From DATHRK01 sp035513295 (GTDB lineage: Bacteria; Gemmatimonadota; Gemmatimonadetes; Longimicrobiales; RSA9), in NCBI GenBank assembly GCA_035513295.1, contig DATKCH010000023.1:1-40318 (forward strand): 40,318 nucleotides of DNA, given 5' to 3'. Made by a program: the position numbers and the translations under genes. Below, piece by piece: positions 8,281 to 16,853 of this stretch (its first letter is position 1; the number at the start of each line of letters is the position of its first letter). The notes below the pieces were generated by a model. It saw only the letters and a program-made list of their open reading frames with translations, searched no databases and was not told the origin of the DNA.

Positions 8281-8988
8281 GTGACGCGACCACGGTTCCG
8301 TCCGCCCAGGCAGGCGCGCAGCCAGCGCACCCTCGAACGCATCCTGGACGCCGCCGAGCGCATCGCGCTGGAGCGGGGGCTGGGTGCCGTCACCGTGCAG
8401 GAGGTGATCGAACGGTCCGGCGTCTCCGTCGGGTCCTTCTACGCCCGGTTCGAGGGCAGGGAGGCCCTCCTCCACCACCTGCAGAACCGGTTCTGGACGG
8501 GAGCCGAGGAGCAGTGGCGCGCGTTCCTCGACCCCGCCCGGTGGGAGGGCGTGCCGGTCGCTGTGCTGATCGGCGAGCTGGTCCGCATCCTGGTGCGCGG
8601 TTACGCGCTGCGCGCGGCGCCGCTGCGCGCGTATCTCCTGCACGCGCTGACCAATCCGGACGGCAAACCGCTGCGGCGGTCCGCGATGCTGGATGAGGCC
8701 GTAGCGGACCGGATGCGCGCGCTGCTCGAGCCGCGCTACCCAGAACTCGGGCACCCGGACCCCGCGCGCGCCGTGCCGCTGGCGATCCGCCAGCTGCTCG
8801 CGACGCTGCGCGAGGACGTGCTCTTCGGCCCGGCGCGGCCCGCCACCGCGACGCTGTCCGAGGAGGAGTCGGTGATCGAGCTGACGATGGCGTTCCTGGG
8901 CTACCTCGGGGTGGACGACGCGCCCCGCAGCACCGAGGACCTGCGCAAGCGCGTGGCGGCGTTCCGCGAGGCGTCGATCGGGCGCTGA
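8281..8988 (+). CDS. TetR/AcrR-family transcriptional regulator
   Basis: DNA-binding repressor of 235 residues. The N-terminus contains the TetR helix-turn-helix: ILDAAERIALERG, then VTVQEVIERSGVSVGSFYARF at about residues 40-60. The rest is a helical ligand-binding domain without a recognisable subfamily signature. The GTG start at 8281 has a purine-rich stretch (AAGAAGGGGG, 8261-8270) upstream. It follows etfA by 42 bases and ends one base before the convergent ETF-QO stop. Its place between the etf genes and ETF-QO suggests control of fatty-acid oxidation by an acyl-CoA or fatty acid, as for FadR/PsrA-type TetR proteins; this is inference. Confidence 0.9.
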   Translation: MTRPRFRPPRQARSQRTLERILDAAERIALERGLGAVTVQEVIERSGVSVGSFYARFEGREALLHHLQNRFWTGAEEQWRAFLDPARWEGVPVAVLIGELVRILVRGYALRAAPLRAYLLHALTNPDGKPLRRSAMLDEAVADRMRALLEPRYPELGHPDPARAVPLAIRQLLATLREDVLFGPARPATATLSEEESVIELTMAFLGYLGVDDAPRSTEDLRKRVAAFREASIGR

Positions 8989-8989
8989 C

Positions 8990-10666
8990 CTACATCGACC
9001 GATAACGCGGTCCGCTGGCGCCTTCCCGCGGTGACCAGCGCGGACCCAGCACATCCGTCGCCTTGCAGTCTATGCAGTTCGGCGCGTTGACCACGAGCCG
9101 GTCCCCCGCCCGCTCGTAGACCCCGGCCGGGCACATGTGCGTGTACATGTCGGCCACCTCGGGCGGGATGTCCTCGCCGACCATGAGGTGGCTCGGGATG
9201 TCGTCTCGGGTCTGGTTCCCGGACCTGAACACCGCATCGACCTTCGAGAACGTCAGCCTCCCGTCCGGCGTGAACGGCGCGGGAGGGGTGACCACCTTGG
9301 GCTCCGCGGCGTCCTTGTCGGACTCGATCCTCGCGCCCGGAAACGCGCCCTTCGTGAGGGTCATCAGCGCCGCCTTGGCCCCGCCCACGAAGAAGCCGTC
9401 CTTGAAAGTCAGGCGCATGTTCCGGCGTTCCCGCAGGTCCCGGTAGATGTAGCCGCCGCGGATCATGCCGTCGTAGGCGGACAGCGCCGACGCGCCCACG
9501 TCGTCGGCCTTGAGCGCCTGGAAGATCGTGCGCGCGGCGTACATGCCCGAGTGCATCGCGTAGTGGATGCCCTTGAGCGATGCGACCTCCACGAGCCCGG
9601 CGGTGTCGCCGGCGATCAGCAGGCCGTCGCCGTGCCAGCGCTCGGGGAGCGCGTGGAAGCCGCCCTCGGGGATCGTCTTCGCGCCCCACTCAACCATCCG
9701 ACCGCCCTCCAGGTACGGCCGGAAGAGCGGGTGCAGCTTCATCTTCTGGAACGCGACGTGGGGGTCGAAGGTCGTGCTCCGGTAGTCCAGGCCCACCACC
9801 AGGCCGATCGCGATCAGGTTCGGCGACAGCGGATAGCAGAAGCTGCCGCCGAACGCGTCGCGCGGGAGGGGCCAGCCGAGGGTGTGGATGACGCGGTCGA
9901 GCGGCCTCTCGGTCTCCCAGACCTCCTTCACGCCGAGCGCGTAGATCTGCGGGTTGGGCGCGTGGATCTGCTGCCACTGGCGGTAGGCGATCGCGAGCGG
10001 TCCGCGCGTCCCTTCGGAGAGGACCGTGACGCGGGAGGAGAGGTCCGTCGCGGGCGTGCCGCCCGCGCCCGGCCGGCCGTCGCGCTCCAGCCCGGACGGC
10101 GTCGTGCGCACCCCGACGACCGCGTCGCCGTCCACGAGCAGGGCATCGACGGGAAAGCCGGTGAAGATGTTGACCCCCGCCTCCTCGGCGCGCTGGCCCA
10201 ACCAGCGCACGATCTCGCAAATCGACGCGACGTGGTTGCCGTGATTGCGCATGGTGGGGGGCGTCGGGATCCGGACCGAGCGACCCTCGGTCAGGACGTA
10301 GACCGACTCCTTGCCGACCGGGCCGCGGAACGGGAAGTCCCCGACCGCCGTGTCCGGGAACAGCTCGTGGAAGGCGCGCGGGTCGACCACCGCGCCCGAC
10401 AGGCAGTGCTCGCCGAGCTCCCCCGCCTTTTCCAGGACGCCGATCTCGACGTCCCCGATGCCGCCACCCGTATCGTTGTCCAGGCGGACGAGCCGCGCCA
10501 GCTCGATGGCCCCCGCCAGGCCGGCCGGCCCGCCGCCCACGAACACCACGTCCATGGGCACGTGCTCCTCGTCCAGCGGCTCCTCGCGGATGAAGCGCTC
10601 GGTGGGAAGCCTGAGCTGGTACCGCGCGGGGAGTACGCGCGCAGCGGGTCGGGCCTCGTCGGCCAT
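8990..10666 (-). CDS. Electron transfer flavoprotein-ubiquinone oxidoreductase
   Basis: Membrane-associated FAD and [4Fe-4S] enzyme (558 residues) that moves electrons from ETF to the quinone pool. The FAD motif VFVGGGPAGLAGAIELAR is near the N-terminus, followed by GEHCLSGAVVDPRAF and HTLGWPL, typical of ETF-QO. The C-terminus has CPAGVYE, then NCIDCKATD, then GASGPRYRSM. Only three of the four expected cluster cysteines are present (C512, C531, C534); the fourth position is T537. The frame continues correctly to the conserved GP.Y..M end, so this is not a frameshift. The start is ATG 10666, chosen for the AGAGGAG site upstream; an in-frame ATG-like start at 10744 lacks one. The gene converges on tetR. 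Confidence 0.95.
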   Translation of the reverse strand: MADEARPAARVLPARYQLRLPTERFIREEPLDEEHVPMDVVFVGGGPAGLAGAIELARLVRLDNDTGGGIGDVEIGVLEKAGELGEHCLSGAVVDPRAFHELFPDTAVGDFPFRGPVGKESVYVLTEGRSVRIPTPPTMRNHGNHVASICEIVRWLGQRAEEAGVNIFTGFPVDALLVDGDAVVGVRTTPSGLERDGRPGAGGTPATDLSSRVTVLSEGTRGPLAIAYRQWQQIHAPNPQIYALGVKEVWETERPLDRVIHTLGWPLPRDAFGGSFCYPLSPNLIAIGLVVGLDYRSTTFDPHVAFQKMKLHPLFRPYLEGGRMVEWGAKTIPEGGFHALPERWHGDGLLIAGDTAGLVEVASLKGIHYAMHSGMYAARTIFQALKADDVGASALSAYDGMIRGGYIYRDLRERRNMRLTFKDGFFVGGAKAALMTLTKGAFPGARIESDKDAAEPKVVTPPAPFTPDGRLTFSKVDAVFRSGNQTRDDIPSHLMVGEDIPPEVADMYTHMCPAGVYERAGDRLVVNAPNCIDCKATDVLGPRWSPREGASGPRYRSM

Positions 10667-10778
10667 CGGCCAATCGCTCCTCTGTCGGTGGCTCGGGGGC
10701 GGCGCGCCGGCGGTCCGGGCGACCGCGCGACGGCAAGTGTACACCGCGCAACGCGCGCTCGCGACGCCGGCTCGGCGT

Positions 10779-12125
10779 TCAGCGCATCGTGATGACGTCG
10801 TCTGGGCCGGGCCGCGCCCAGAATTCCGGCGCGCGCAGCGGGATCGCCCGGGCGGTCTCGCCCGCCCGCACGCCGTCGCTGTCCAGGGGCACGACGACGA
10901 GCGCGTCCGCGGCGGCCAGCGTGCTCAGCACGGCCGAACCCTGGGCCCCTGCGCCGCGCGCCAGCCATCCGCCCGAGCCGTCGGGCTCCAGGCGGACCCG
11001 CACGAGGTGCACCAGGCCGGGGCGGGACGCGAGCGGCTCGGCGGCGCGCACGCTGATCGTCGGCGGCAGGACCGAGGTCCCGCCGCCCATGCGCAGCAGC
11101 GCCGGCCGGACGAGGACGAGGAACGTGAGGAGGGCGGACACGGGGTTTCCGGCAAGGCCGAACACGGGCAGGTCGGGCGCGTCCGCACGCGCCATGAGCC
11201 CCAGGGAGAACGGGCTGCCGGGGCGGATCCGCACGCGCCAGAAATCGGTCCGCAGACCCAGCTCCTTCAGCGCCGCCCGGGCAAGGTCGTGCTCGCCCAC
11301 GCTCGCGCCCGCGGTCGTGACCAGCGCGTCCGCGGCCAGGCCGGCGCGCGCCCGCTCGCGGATGTCGGCGGGGTCGTCGCGCGCGATCCCGAGCGGCACC
11401 GCGATGCCCCCCGCCGCCGCGACCGCGGCCGCCAGCGCGGGCCCGTTCGCGTCCACCACCGCGCGCCCGCGCGCGGCTTCCGCGGCGCGCTCCGCGGGCA
11501 CCAGCTCGTCCCCCGTGGACAGGATCGCGACCCTCGGGCGGCGGTGCACCGCGACGCGCGTCACGCCAAGCGCGGACAGCAGCGCCACGCCGGCGGCGTC
11601 GAGGCGCGTTCCCGCGGCGAGCGCCGGCGCGCCCGCGCGGATGTCCTCGCCGCGCGCGCGGATGTTGCGCCCCGCGTCCCCTTCGGAATACACGCGCACC
11701 GGCCGGCCGCGAGCGCGCGCCCACCCGTCTGTCTCCCAGGCGTCGGTGTGCTCGACCCGGATCACCGAGTCGGCGCCCGCCGGAACGGGCGCGCCGGTCA
11801 TCACCTTGGCCGCCTCGCCGGGGCCGATGGCGCCGGGATCCGTAGAGCCCGCGGGCACGTCGGCGACGACGGTCAGGACCGCGGGCGCGCCTCGCGTGGC
11901 GCCGCGGACGTCCGCCGCGCGCGCGGCGAACCCGTCCATCGCGCTGTTGTCGAAGCCGGGCAGGTCGAACGGCGCCGGCACGTCCTCGGCGAGCACCCGG
12001 CCCGCGCCGTCCGGGACGGCCACGGGCTCCGGCGGTAGCGGGGCGACGGCGGCCAGGATCCGCGCCAGCGCGACGTCCACGTCCAGCCAGTCGGGCTCCT
12101 CGCGGCCTCGCCCCGCGCGCGTCAC
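10779..12125 (-). CDS. moeA: Molybdopterin molybdenumtransferase
   Basis: Inserts molybdate into adenylated molybdopterin, the last step of molybdenum-cofactor synthesis. At 448 residues it has full length. Motifs in order: PGFDNSAMDGFA near the N-terminus, TGAPVPAGADSVIRVEHTD, ILSTGDELV, TTAGASVGEHD, and FGLAGNPVSALLTF, all typical of MoeA; the C-terminal MoeA_C region follows. The GTG start at 12125 overlaps the stop of mobA by four bases. The open frame extends further upstream through mobA, but those residues look like a shadow. It ends a run fdhD-mobA-moeA in which all junctions are tight, pointing to one operon for formate dehydrogenase maturation or another Mo/W enzyme. Confidence 0.95.
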   Translation of the reverse strand: MTRAGRGREEPDWLDVDVALARILAAVAPLPPEPVAVPDGAGRVLAEDVPAPFDLPGFDNSAMDGFAARAADVRGATRGAPAVLTVVADVPAGSTDPGAIGPGEAAKVMTGAPVPAGADSVIRVEHTDAWETDGWARARGRPVRVYSEGDAGRNIRARGEDIRAGAPALAAGTRLDAAGVALLSALGVTRVAVHRRPRVAILSTGDELVPAERAAEAARGRAVVDANGPALAAAVAAAGGIAVPLGIARDDPADIRERARAGLAADALVTTAGASVGEHDLARAALKELGLRTDFWRVRIRPGSPFSLGLMARADAPDLPVFGLAGNPVSALLTFLVLVRPALLRMGGGTSVLPPTISVRAAEPLASRPGLVHLVRVRLEPDGSGGWLARGAGAQGSAVLSTLAAADALVVVPLDSDGVRAGETARAIPLRAPEFWARPGPDDVITMR

Positions 12126-12814
12126 CGGGTACCCTCCGGCGGCGCCGCGCGCCTCGACCGGGGGGGCGGGCCGCCGGGGGCGGCCGGCGGCGGCTCGCCT
12201 GCGAGGCGCTCCGCCACCGCGAGCTCCTCGCGCGTGTTGACGTTCAGGAACATCCGCCGCGGGTCGCCGAACTCCGCCACGCGCCGCCGGCCCATGCGCT
12301 CGACGCGCACGTCCTCGTAGAACCCCACGATGGCGCCGCCGCCGGCCTCCGCCCGCGCCTCGATCGCCGTCAGGCAGGCAACGCCGTAGGCCGCGCACAG
12401 GGGCTCCACGCCGCGCCTGCCCGGGCTCTCGGGAACCGCCGCGTCCGCCTCGGGCGCCGAAGCCAGCTCGGCGAGCGCGCGCAGCAGCGCCGGCGGCGCG
12501 AAGGGCATGTCCCCGGCGACGACGACGGCGCCCGGCCTGCCCGTATCGCGCGCCCACGAGAGGGCGGCGTGAATGCCGCCGAGGGGGCCCAGTCCCGGGC
12601 GCGCGTCGGGCCGGTGCGGCAGCTCGAGCCCGGCGTACGCCTCCGGCTCGTTGGCTATCAGCACCACGGGGTCGCACCCCGCCTCCGCGAGAGCGCTCGC
12701 CGCGCGCTCCGCGATGCGCACGCCGTCCACGCGCGCCAGGGCCTTGTGAGCGCCGAAGCGGGTGTTCCTTCCGCCCACGAGGATCGCCCCGAGAAACCGG
12801 TGCGGATGGGTCAC
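12122..12814 (-). CDS. mobA: Molybdenum cofactor guanylyltransferase
   Basis: Adds GMP to molybdopterin to give the bis-MGD form used by DMSO-reductase-family enzymes such as formate dehydrogenase. The 230-residue protein has the nucleotidyltransferase P-loop ILVGGRNTRFGAHKAL (family LAGG.S.RMG..K), the GLGPLGGIHAAL motif and the Mg-binding VVAGDMPFAPP. A C-terminal FLNVNTREEL matches MobA. The first glycine-rich motif is slightly atypical (VGGRNTRFG). The GTG start at 12814 overlaps the fdhD stop by four bases, and its stop overlaps moeA likewise. A general NTP-transferase role is the alternative, but the neighbours favour MobA. Confidence 0.92.
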   Translation of the reverse strand: MTHPHRFLGAILVGGRNTRFGAHKALARVDGVRIAERAASALAEAGCDPVVLIANEPEAYAGLELPHRPDARPGLGPLGGIHAALSWARDTGRPGAVVVAGDMPFAPPALLRALAELASAPEADAAVPESPGRRGVEPLCAAYGVACLTAIEARAEAGGGAIVGFYEDVRVERMGRRRVAEFGDPRRMFLNVNTREELAVAERLAGEPPPAAPGGPPPRSRRAAPPEGTR

Positions 12815-13515
12815 GGGCCGAAGGTGCGCGCGCGCGCGGAGCCGGCGCGGGCCAGGATTGGCAGCCCGACGAGGCCCGCGATGTCCACCGCCAGTGTCGT
12901 GGGCACCGACCGGCTCGCGATCCACGCGCAGCCCGCGCGGGCGGCCTTGAACGCCATCTCTCCGCTGACGCGCGCGGTCGTCGCGAGCCCCAGCTCCGAG
13001 CCGTCCCAACCCCGCCGGATGGCGGCGCCCACGAGGCGGTCCACGGCGCTGTGCCTGCCCACGTCCTCGACCCGCAGGGCGATCCGGCCCGCGCGCGCGA
13101 GCGCCGCGGCGTGGACCCCGGCGGCCCCGCCGAAGATCCCCGCCATGAGGTCGCGCAGCGTTTCGCCGTCCGGGGGCGCGACTCGCCCCCGCCGCAACAG
13201 CGCCGCGCACCCAGCGCAATCGAGCACGTGGCCCACCCCGTGCGCGTGCAGGTGGGTCCGCAGGCACGCGCCCGCTTCCGCCGCGCCGTCGCTCAGCTCC
13301 ACGCGGACGGTCCGGCCATCGACCGCGTACGTCGCGCTCTGGAGGTCGTCGGCCGGGTAACCGCGAGCGAACAGGTGGCCGGCGGCGAGGTCCGCCGCGT
13401 CGCAGGGGGAGGCGGTGAGAGCGGCCGGCGGCTGCCCGTGGACCAGTATGCTGAACCGCACTTCCTCCACCGCTTCCACCGGGCGCTGGGCGGCGGCGCG
13501 GGTCCGGGGTTCCAT
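12811..13515 (-). CDS. fdhD: Formate dehydrogenase accessory sulfurtransferase FdhD
   Basis: Transfers sulfur from a cysteine desulfurase to bis-MGD before insertion into formate dehydrogenase. The protein has 234 residues, with the conserved CxxC pair in HVLDCAGCAALL, a VEDVGRHSAVDRLVG motif, ARVSGEMAFKAARAG and ASRSVPTTLAVDIA, all characteristic. The start is ATG 13515, five bases after the Yip1 gene ends, while the open frame upstream of it is a shadow. Formate dehydrogenase structural genes are not in the window, so the client enzyme must lie elsewhere. Confidence 0.95.
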   Translation of the reverse strand: MEPRTRAAAQRPVEAVEEVRFSILVHGQPPAALTASPCDAADLAAGHLFARGYPADDLQSATYAVDGRTVRVELSDGAAEAGACLRTHLHAHGVGHVLDCAGCAALLRRGRVAPPDGETLRDLMAGIFGGAAGVHAAALARAGRIALRVEDVGRHSAVDRLVGAAIRRGWDGSELGLATTARVSGEMAFKAARAGCAWIASRSVPTTLAVDIAGLVGLPILARAGSARARTFGP

Positions 13516-13520
13516 GCGAA

Positions 13521-14057
13521 TCAGATCAGGTTCGGCCAGACGCCGGTCAGGATCCGGGTCGCGAGCTGGAGGATCACGTACGGGATCCAGCCCAGCAGGA
13601 CCGTCAGCAGCGCCGCGCCCGAGGACACGTCCAGCGCCTGGCGGACGGCCACGAACACGGCGAGCAGCAGCCACACCCATACGGCGCCGGAGATCAGTCC
13701 CCCCAGGAGCGGCAGGAACGCGAGCGCGTAGAGTACGCCCGGGGACTGCGCGAACCCCACGGTCCGGAGCACTTCGCCCCACGTCGCGGTGCCGTTCATG
13801 AGGTGCTGGCCGATCAGAAACACGACGCCGGACCACAGGAGCCAGCCGGCGTAGGCCGCCACGATCGAGCCGAACAGCGCGAACCCGCTTCCGCCCAGCC
13901 CGCCGACCGCGGTGGCCACGGCCACGAGCCCGACGACGACCCCCGCCTGGGCGGTGGCCGATGTGTCGTGTTCGACGTCCTCGTAGACGGCGACGTCGAG
14001 TCTCGCCGCTCCCAGCATGCGGCCCAGGAGGGAACGGTCCCGGATCGTCGATTCCAT
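13521..14057 (-). CDS. Yip1-family multi-pass membrane protein
   Basis: Integral membrane protein of 178 residues. The N-terminus is a short amphipathic stretch (RMLGAARLDVAVYEDVEHD), followed by about five hydrophobic segments: VVVGLVAVATAVGGLG, FGSIVAAYAGWLLWSGVVFLIG, YALAFLPLLGGLISGAVWV, LLLAVFVAVRQAL and ALLTVLLGWIPYVILQLA. This matches the Yip1 domain family; its role in bacteria is not known. The start ATG 14057 has an excellent site, AAGGAGG, five to six bases upstream. It is the first gene before fdhD-mobA-moeA with a five-base gap, so it is co-transcribed with them; whether it helps Mo/W handling is unknown. Confidence 0.85.
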   Translation of the reverse strand: MESTIRDRSLLGRMLGAARLDVAVYEDVEHDTSATAQAGVVVGLVAVATAVGGLGGSGFALFGSIVAAYAGWLLWSGVVFLIGQHLMNGTATWGEVLRTVGFAQSPGVLYALAFLPLLGGLISGAVWVWLLLAVFVAVRQALDVSSGAALLTVLLGWIPYVILQLATRILTGVWPNLI

Positions 14058-14143
14058 GCGTCCTCCTTCGTTCGGCGCTGAGGCCGGGGCCGCGCCGCGG
14101 GTGCGCGTGCCGCGATGCCGGTGCGGCGGCTCCGTCCGGTAGA

Positions 14144-15265
14144 CTACGAGGGGCGCTCCGCCGGTGCCATGTAGGCGCGTGCGGCGACCGCCTTGAGAAG
14201 CGCAGAGACCTGGCGCCCCGGCGCGAGGTCCAGCTCGGTGGCCCCCTCCCGGGTGATCAGGGCGACGAGCGGCACCGGGCCTTCCAGGCGCACCCGGACG
14301 AGGCCCCCCAGCGGAGCCATGCTCGAGACCGTCGCCTGCGCGCGGTTGCGCGGGGTGGACGGCGCCCCACCGCCGGATTGCGTGAGCGCCACGTCCTCGG
14401 GCCGGTACGCGACGTGGACGCGGCGGCCGGGAGTCCAGTCGGCGGCGGAGTGGGCCGCGGGCACGGCGAGCCAGCGTACCCCGCCCCCCATTTCCACCTC
14501 CACCAAGCGCTCGCGTCGCGCCACCAGCACTCCGTCAACGACGAGCTCCGCCCCGGTGAGCTCGGCGATGAACGCCGAAGCGGGTTCCGCCACGATGTCC
14601 GCGGGGGCGCCCTCCTGGCTGACGGCTCCGCCTTCGAGCACGCACACGCGGTCGGCGAGCGCGAACGCTTCCTGCGGGTCATGGGTCACCAGGAGCGTGG
14701 CTCCGCCGCCCCGCCGCACGGCCGCTTCCAGGTCCGCGAGCAGCCGCCGGCGCGAGGCGACGTCGAGGCCCGCGGCGGGTTCATCCAGCAGGAGCACGTC
14801 GGGGTCGAGCACGGTCGCGCGGGCGATGGCCACGCGCTGCGTTTCCCCGCCCGAGAGGCTCCTCACGTCGCGCCCGCCCAGGCCCGCCACGCCCATCCGG
14901 TCGAGCGCCGCCTCGACCCGCCGGGCTCGCTCGGCGGGCGCGACGCCGCGCAGCCGCAGGCCGTACGCGACGTTGTCGGCCACGCTGCCGGCGAACATCG
15001 GCGAACCCTGCAGCAGCCCAACGAGATCGAGCCGCTCGCGTTCGCTCAGGTCCGACAGGGGCGTGCCGCGCAGGCGCACCGCCCCCGCGTGCGGACGCTC
15101 GAGGCCCAGGAGGAGTCGGACCAGGGTGGATTTGCCCGCGCCGTTGGGGCCCAGCACCGCCACGACCTCCCCGGCGCCGAGGCGCAGCGACACGTCCGCC
15201 AGGATCGTCCGGTCGCCGATGCGGAAGGCGACGCGCTCGGCCTCGAGCACGGCGGAGGCGGTCAT
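14144..15265 (-). CDS. ABC transporter ATP-binding protein, tungstate/molybdate type
   Basis: Cytoplasmic ATPase (373 residues) of an oxyanion importer. It has Walker A GPNGAGKST, signature LSGGE, Walker B VLLLDEP and the switch VTHD, then a C-terminal extension with TOBE/Mop-like segments (YRPEDVALT, VRVRLEGPVPLVALIT), as in TupC/ModC/WtpC-type ATPases. Its ATG overlaps the permease stop as ATGA, so the pair is translationally coupled. Location next to the Mo-cofactor genes supports tungstate or molybdate as substrate; sulfate or another oxyanion is possible. No substrate-binding protein is encoded here. Confidence 0.88.
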   Translation of the reverse strand: MTASAVLEAERVAFRIGDRTILADVSLRLGAGEVVAVLGPNGAGKSTLVRLLLGLERPHAGAVRLRGTPLSDLSERERLDLVGLLQGSPMFAGSVADNVAYGLRLRGVAPAERARRVEAALDRMGVAGLGGRDVRSLSGGETQRVAIARATVLDPDVLLLDEPAAGLDVASRRRLLADLEAAVRRGGGATLLVTHDPQEAFALADRVCVLEGGAVSQEGAPADIVAEPASAFIAELTGAELVVDGVLVARRERLVEVEMGGGVRWLAVPAAHSAADWTPGRRVHVAYRPEDVALTQSGGGAPSTPRNRAQATVSSMAPLGGLVRVRLEGPVPLVALITREGATELDLAPGRQVSALLKAVAARAYMAPAERPS

Positions 15266-15975
15266 GCTCCGGGGCGGCTCGAGCGAGCGACGCTCGCGGG
15301 GCCCTGCTGGAGGCGCGTCAGGGCGATGTTCACCGCGAACGCGATCGACAGCAGCACGATGCCGAGAGCCACCGCGGCGGCGATGTCGCCGCGCCGCGTC
15401 TCCAGCACGATGGCGGTGGTCATCACGCGCGTCTCGCCCTGCACGTTGCCGCCCACGAGCATCACCGCGCCCACCTCGGAGATGACCGCGCCGAACCCGG
15501 CCACCACCGCGGCCCCGATGCCCAGGCGCGCCTCGCGCAGGTGGGTGGCGAGCGCGCGCATGCGGCTGGCCCCGAGCGCGCGCGCCTGCAGGCGGACCGA
15601 TTCGGGCACCGACTGCACGGCGGCGAGCGTGATCCCGGCCACGTAGGGCGCCGCCAGCACGGCCTGCGCGATGATCATCGCGGTCGGGGTGAAGAGCAGG
15701 CCCAGACCGCCGAGCGGCCCCGAGCGCGACAGGACGATGTAGATGAACAGCCCCACGACGACGGGGGGCAGGGCGAAGCCGGTGTGGATCGCGGCGATGG
15801 CGATGCGCCGGCCGCGGAAGCGGCCGAGCCCTACCGCCACGCCCACCGGCAGACCCAGCAGGACCCCGAGCGCCACCGCGGTCCCGGAGACCCGCAACGA
15901 CAGCAGCACGATCTCCAGCACGTCGGCGGAGCCCGACAGCAGGTAGGCGAGACCGCGCCCCAGGGCTTCCAGCAT
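15262..15975 (-). CDS. ABC transporter permease, TupB-like
   Basis: Inner-membrane permease of 237 residues with about five to six hydrophobic segments (for example VSGTAVALGVLLGLPVGVAVG, PPVVVGLFIYIVLS, VVAGFGAVISEVGAVMLVGG, AVALGIVLLSIAFAVNIAL). The cytoplasmic EAA-like loop lies around ARALGASRMRALATHLREAR. The GAVISEVGAVMLVGGN and TRVMTTAIVLETRRGD segments are typical of tungstate permeases (TupB). The start is ATG 15975; TACAAT upstream on the minus strand could be a -10 element but I see no matching -35. It forms a two-gene unit with the ATPase. Confidence 0.88.
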   Translation of the reverse strand: MLEALGRGLAYLLSGSADVLEIVLLSLRVSGTAVALGVLLGLPVGVAVGLGRFRGRRIAIAAIHTGFALPPVVVGLFIYIVLSRSGPLGGLGLLFTPTAMIIAQAVLAAPYVAGITLAAVQSVPESVRLQARALGASRMRALATHLREARLGIGAAVVAGFGAVISEVGAVMLVGGNVQGETRVMTTAIVLETRRGDIAAAVALGIVLLSIAFAVNIALTRLQQGPASVARSSRPGA

Positions 15976-16028
15976 GGCAGACCTATTGTACCGTTGGAAG
16001 AGGGGAGCGAGCCGCGGGGCCGGTCACG

Positions 16029-16718
16029 TCAGAACCGGAGGGACGCTCCGACCAGCACGGTGGGGTTGCCGACCCACTCGTCCTGGGGCAGATCCGTGTC
16101 GGCGAGGATGAACGGCTCCGGGGTCTCGACCTTCCAGAACGCTTGGCGCGCCTCGACCCCGAAGGAGAAGCGGCTGCCCAAGAACAGGTCCGCTCCGAGC
16201 GCGAAGGCCCCCGCGAAGCTGGTACCGAAGTCGAGCCGGTGCTCCGCCGGGATGTCCGCCTCCACGGCCGGCGCGTCGGACAGCTCCAGCGCGCCGCCCC
16301 CCACAACGAGCAGGTAGGGCATCAGGCGGTGATAGGTGCGCGGTCCCGTGAAGTCGAAGCGCAGTCCGACGTTCATCAGGAGCAGGTCGAACTCGCCTTC
16401 GCCGACTTCCTCCCGGACGGGCTCGTCGTCCTCGGTGAGGGACAGCACGGTCCGGGTGGACGGGAAGTGGGCGGCCTCGCCGACCAGGTTGAGCGGCCCC
16501 GCCACCCGAAAAGTGTAGCGCCCTCCGTACAGCGTGCCCGCCTCCGAGGCGAGCCCCGCGGTGCCCCGGTCCGCCTGGGCGTAGCCGTAGAAAGCCTGCG
16601 CCGCGTGCCGCTCGTCCACGAACCGGAAGGGAGACGAGATGGACTGGGCGCGGGCCGCGGCCGGGACGGCCAACGAAGCCACGAAGGTCGCGGCGCATGC
16701 CATCGCGGTTGGACGCAT
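16029..16718 (-). CDS. Putative outer-membrane beta-barrel protein
   Basis: Secreted protein of 229 residues. From ATG 16718 it begins with a classical signal peptide (MACAATFVASLAVPAAARA, likely cut before QSISS). The mature part shows alternating beta-strand patterns (GGRYTFRVAG, LLLMNVGLRFDF, GSRFSFGVEARQAFW) and ends in an aromatic residue after VLVGASLRF, as expected for BAM-assembled barrels. About eight to ten strands fit the length. An upstream in-frame start at 16784 would bury the signal peptide. Function unknown; it lies 53 bases upstream of the permease on the same strand and might share its transcript. Confidence 0.75.
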   Translation of the reverse strand: MRPTAMACAATFVASLAVPAAARAQSISSPFRFVDERHAAQAFYGYAQADRGTAGLASEAGTLYGGRYTFRVAGPLNLVGEAAHFPSTRTVLSLTEDDEPVREEVGEGEFDLLLMNVGLRFDFTGPRTYHRLMPYLLVVGGGALELSDAPAVEADIPAEHRLDFGTSFAGAFALGADLFLGSRFSFGVEARQAFWKVETPEPFILADTDLPQDEWVGNPTVLVGASLRF

Positions 16719-16853
16719 CGGTGGGGGTCGGAGACGCTCTTGTTGTCGGCGAAGCCGGCCGCCGGGGGCCGCGCTGGAGCACAAGGATCACGCAACGTGA
16801 CATGGGGCGCAAGCCGCGCGCTTCGCTGCGGTCGCGCGCGCGCCGCGCGCGCG

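Noticed and set aside
6466..9054. 862-residue antisense frame across etfB, etfA and tetR
   Set aside because: Same reason: strong family motifs on the plus strand and no recognisable domain on the minus.
9055..9080. Frameshift or error as the cause of the missing ETF-QO cysteine
   Set aside because: Codons read correctly through the altered site into the conserved C-terminal residues; a base substitution error would need two changes.
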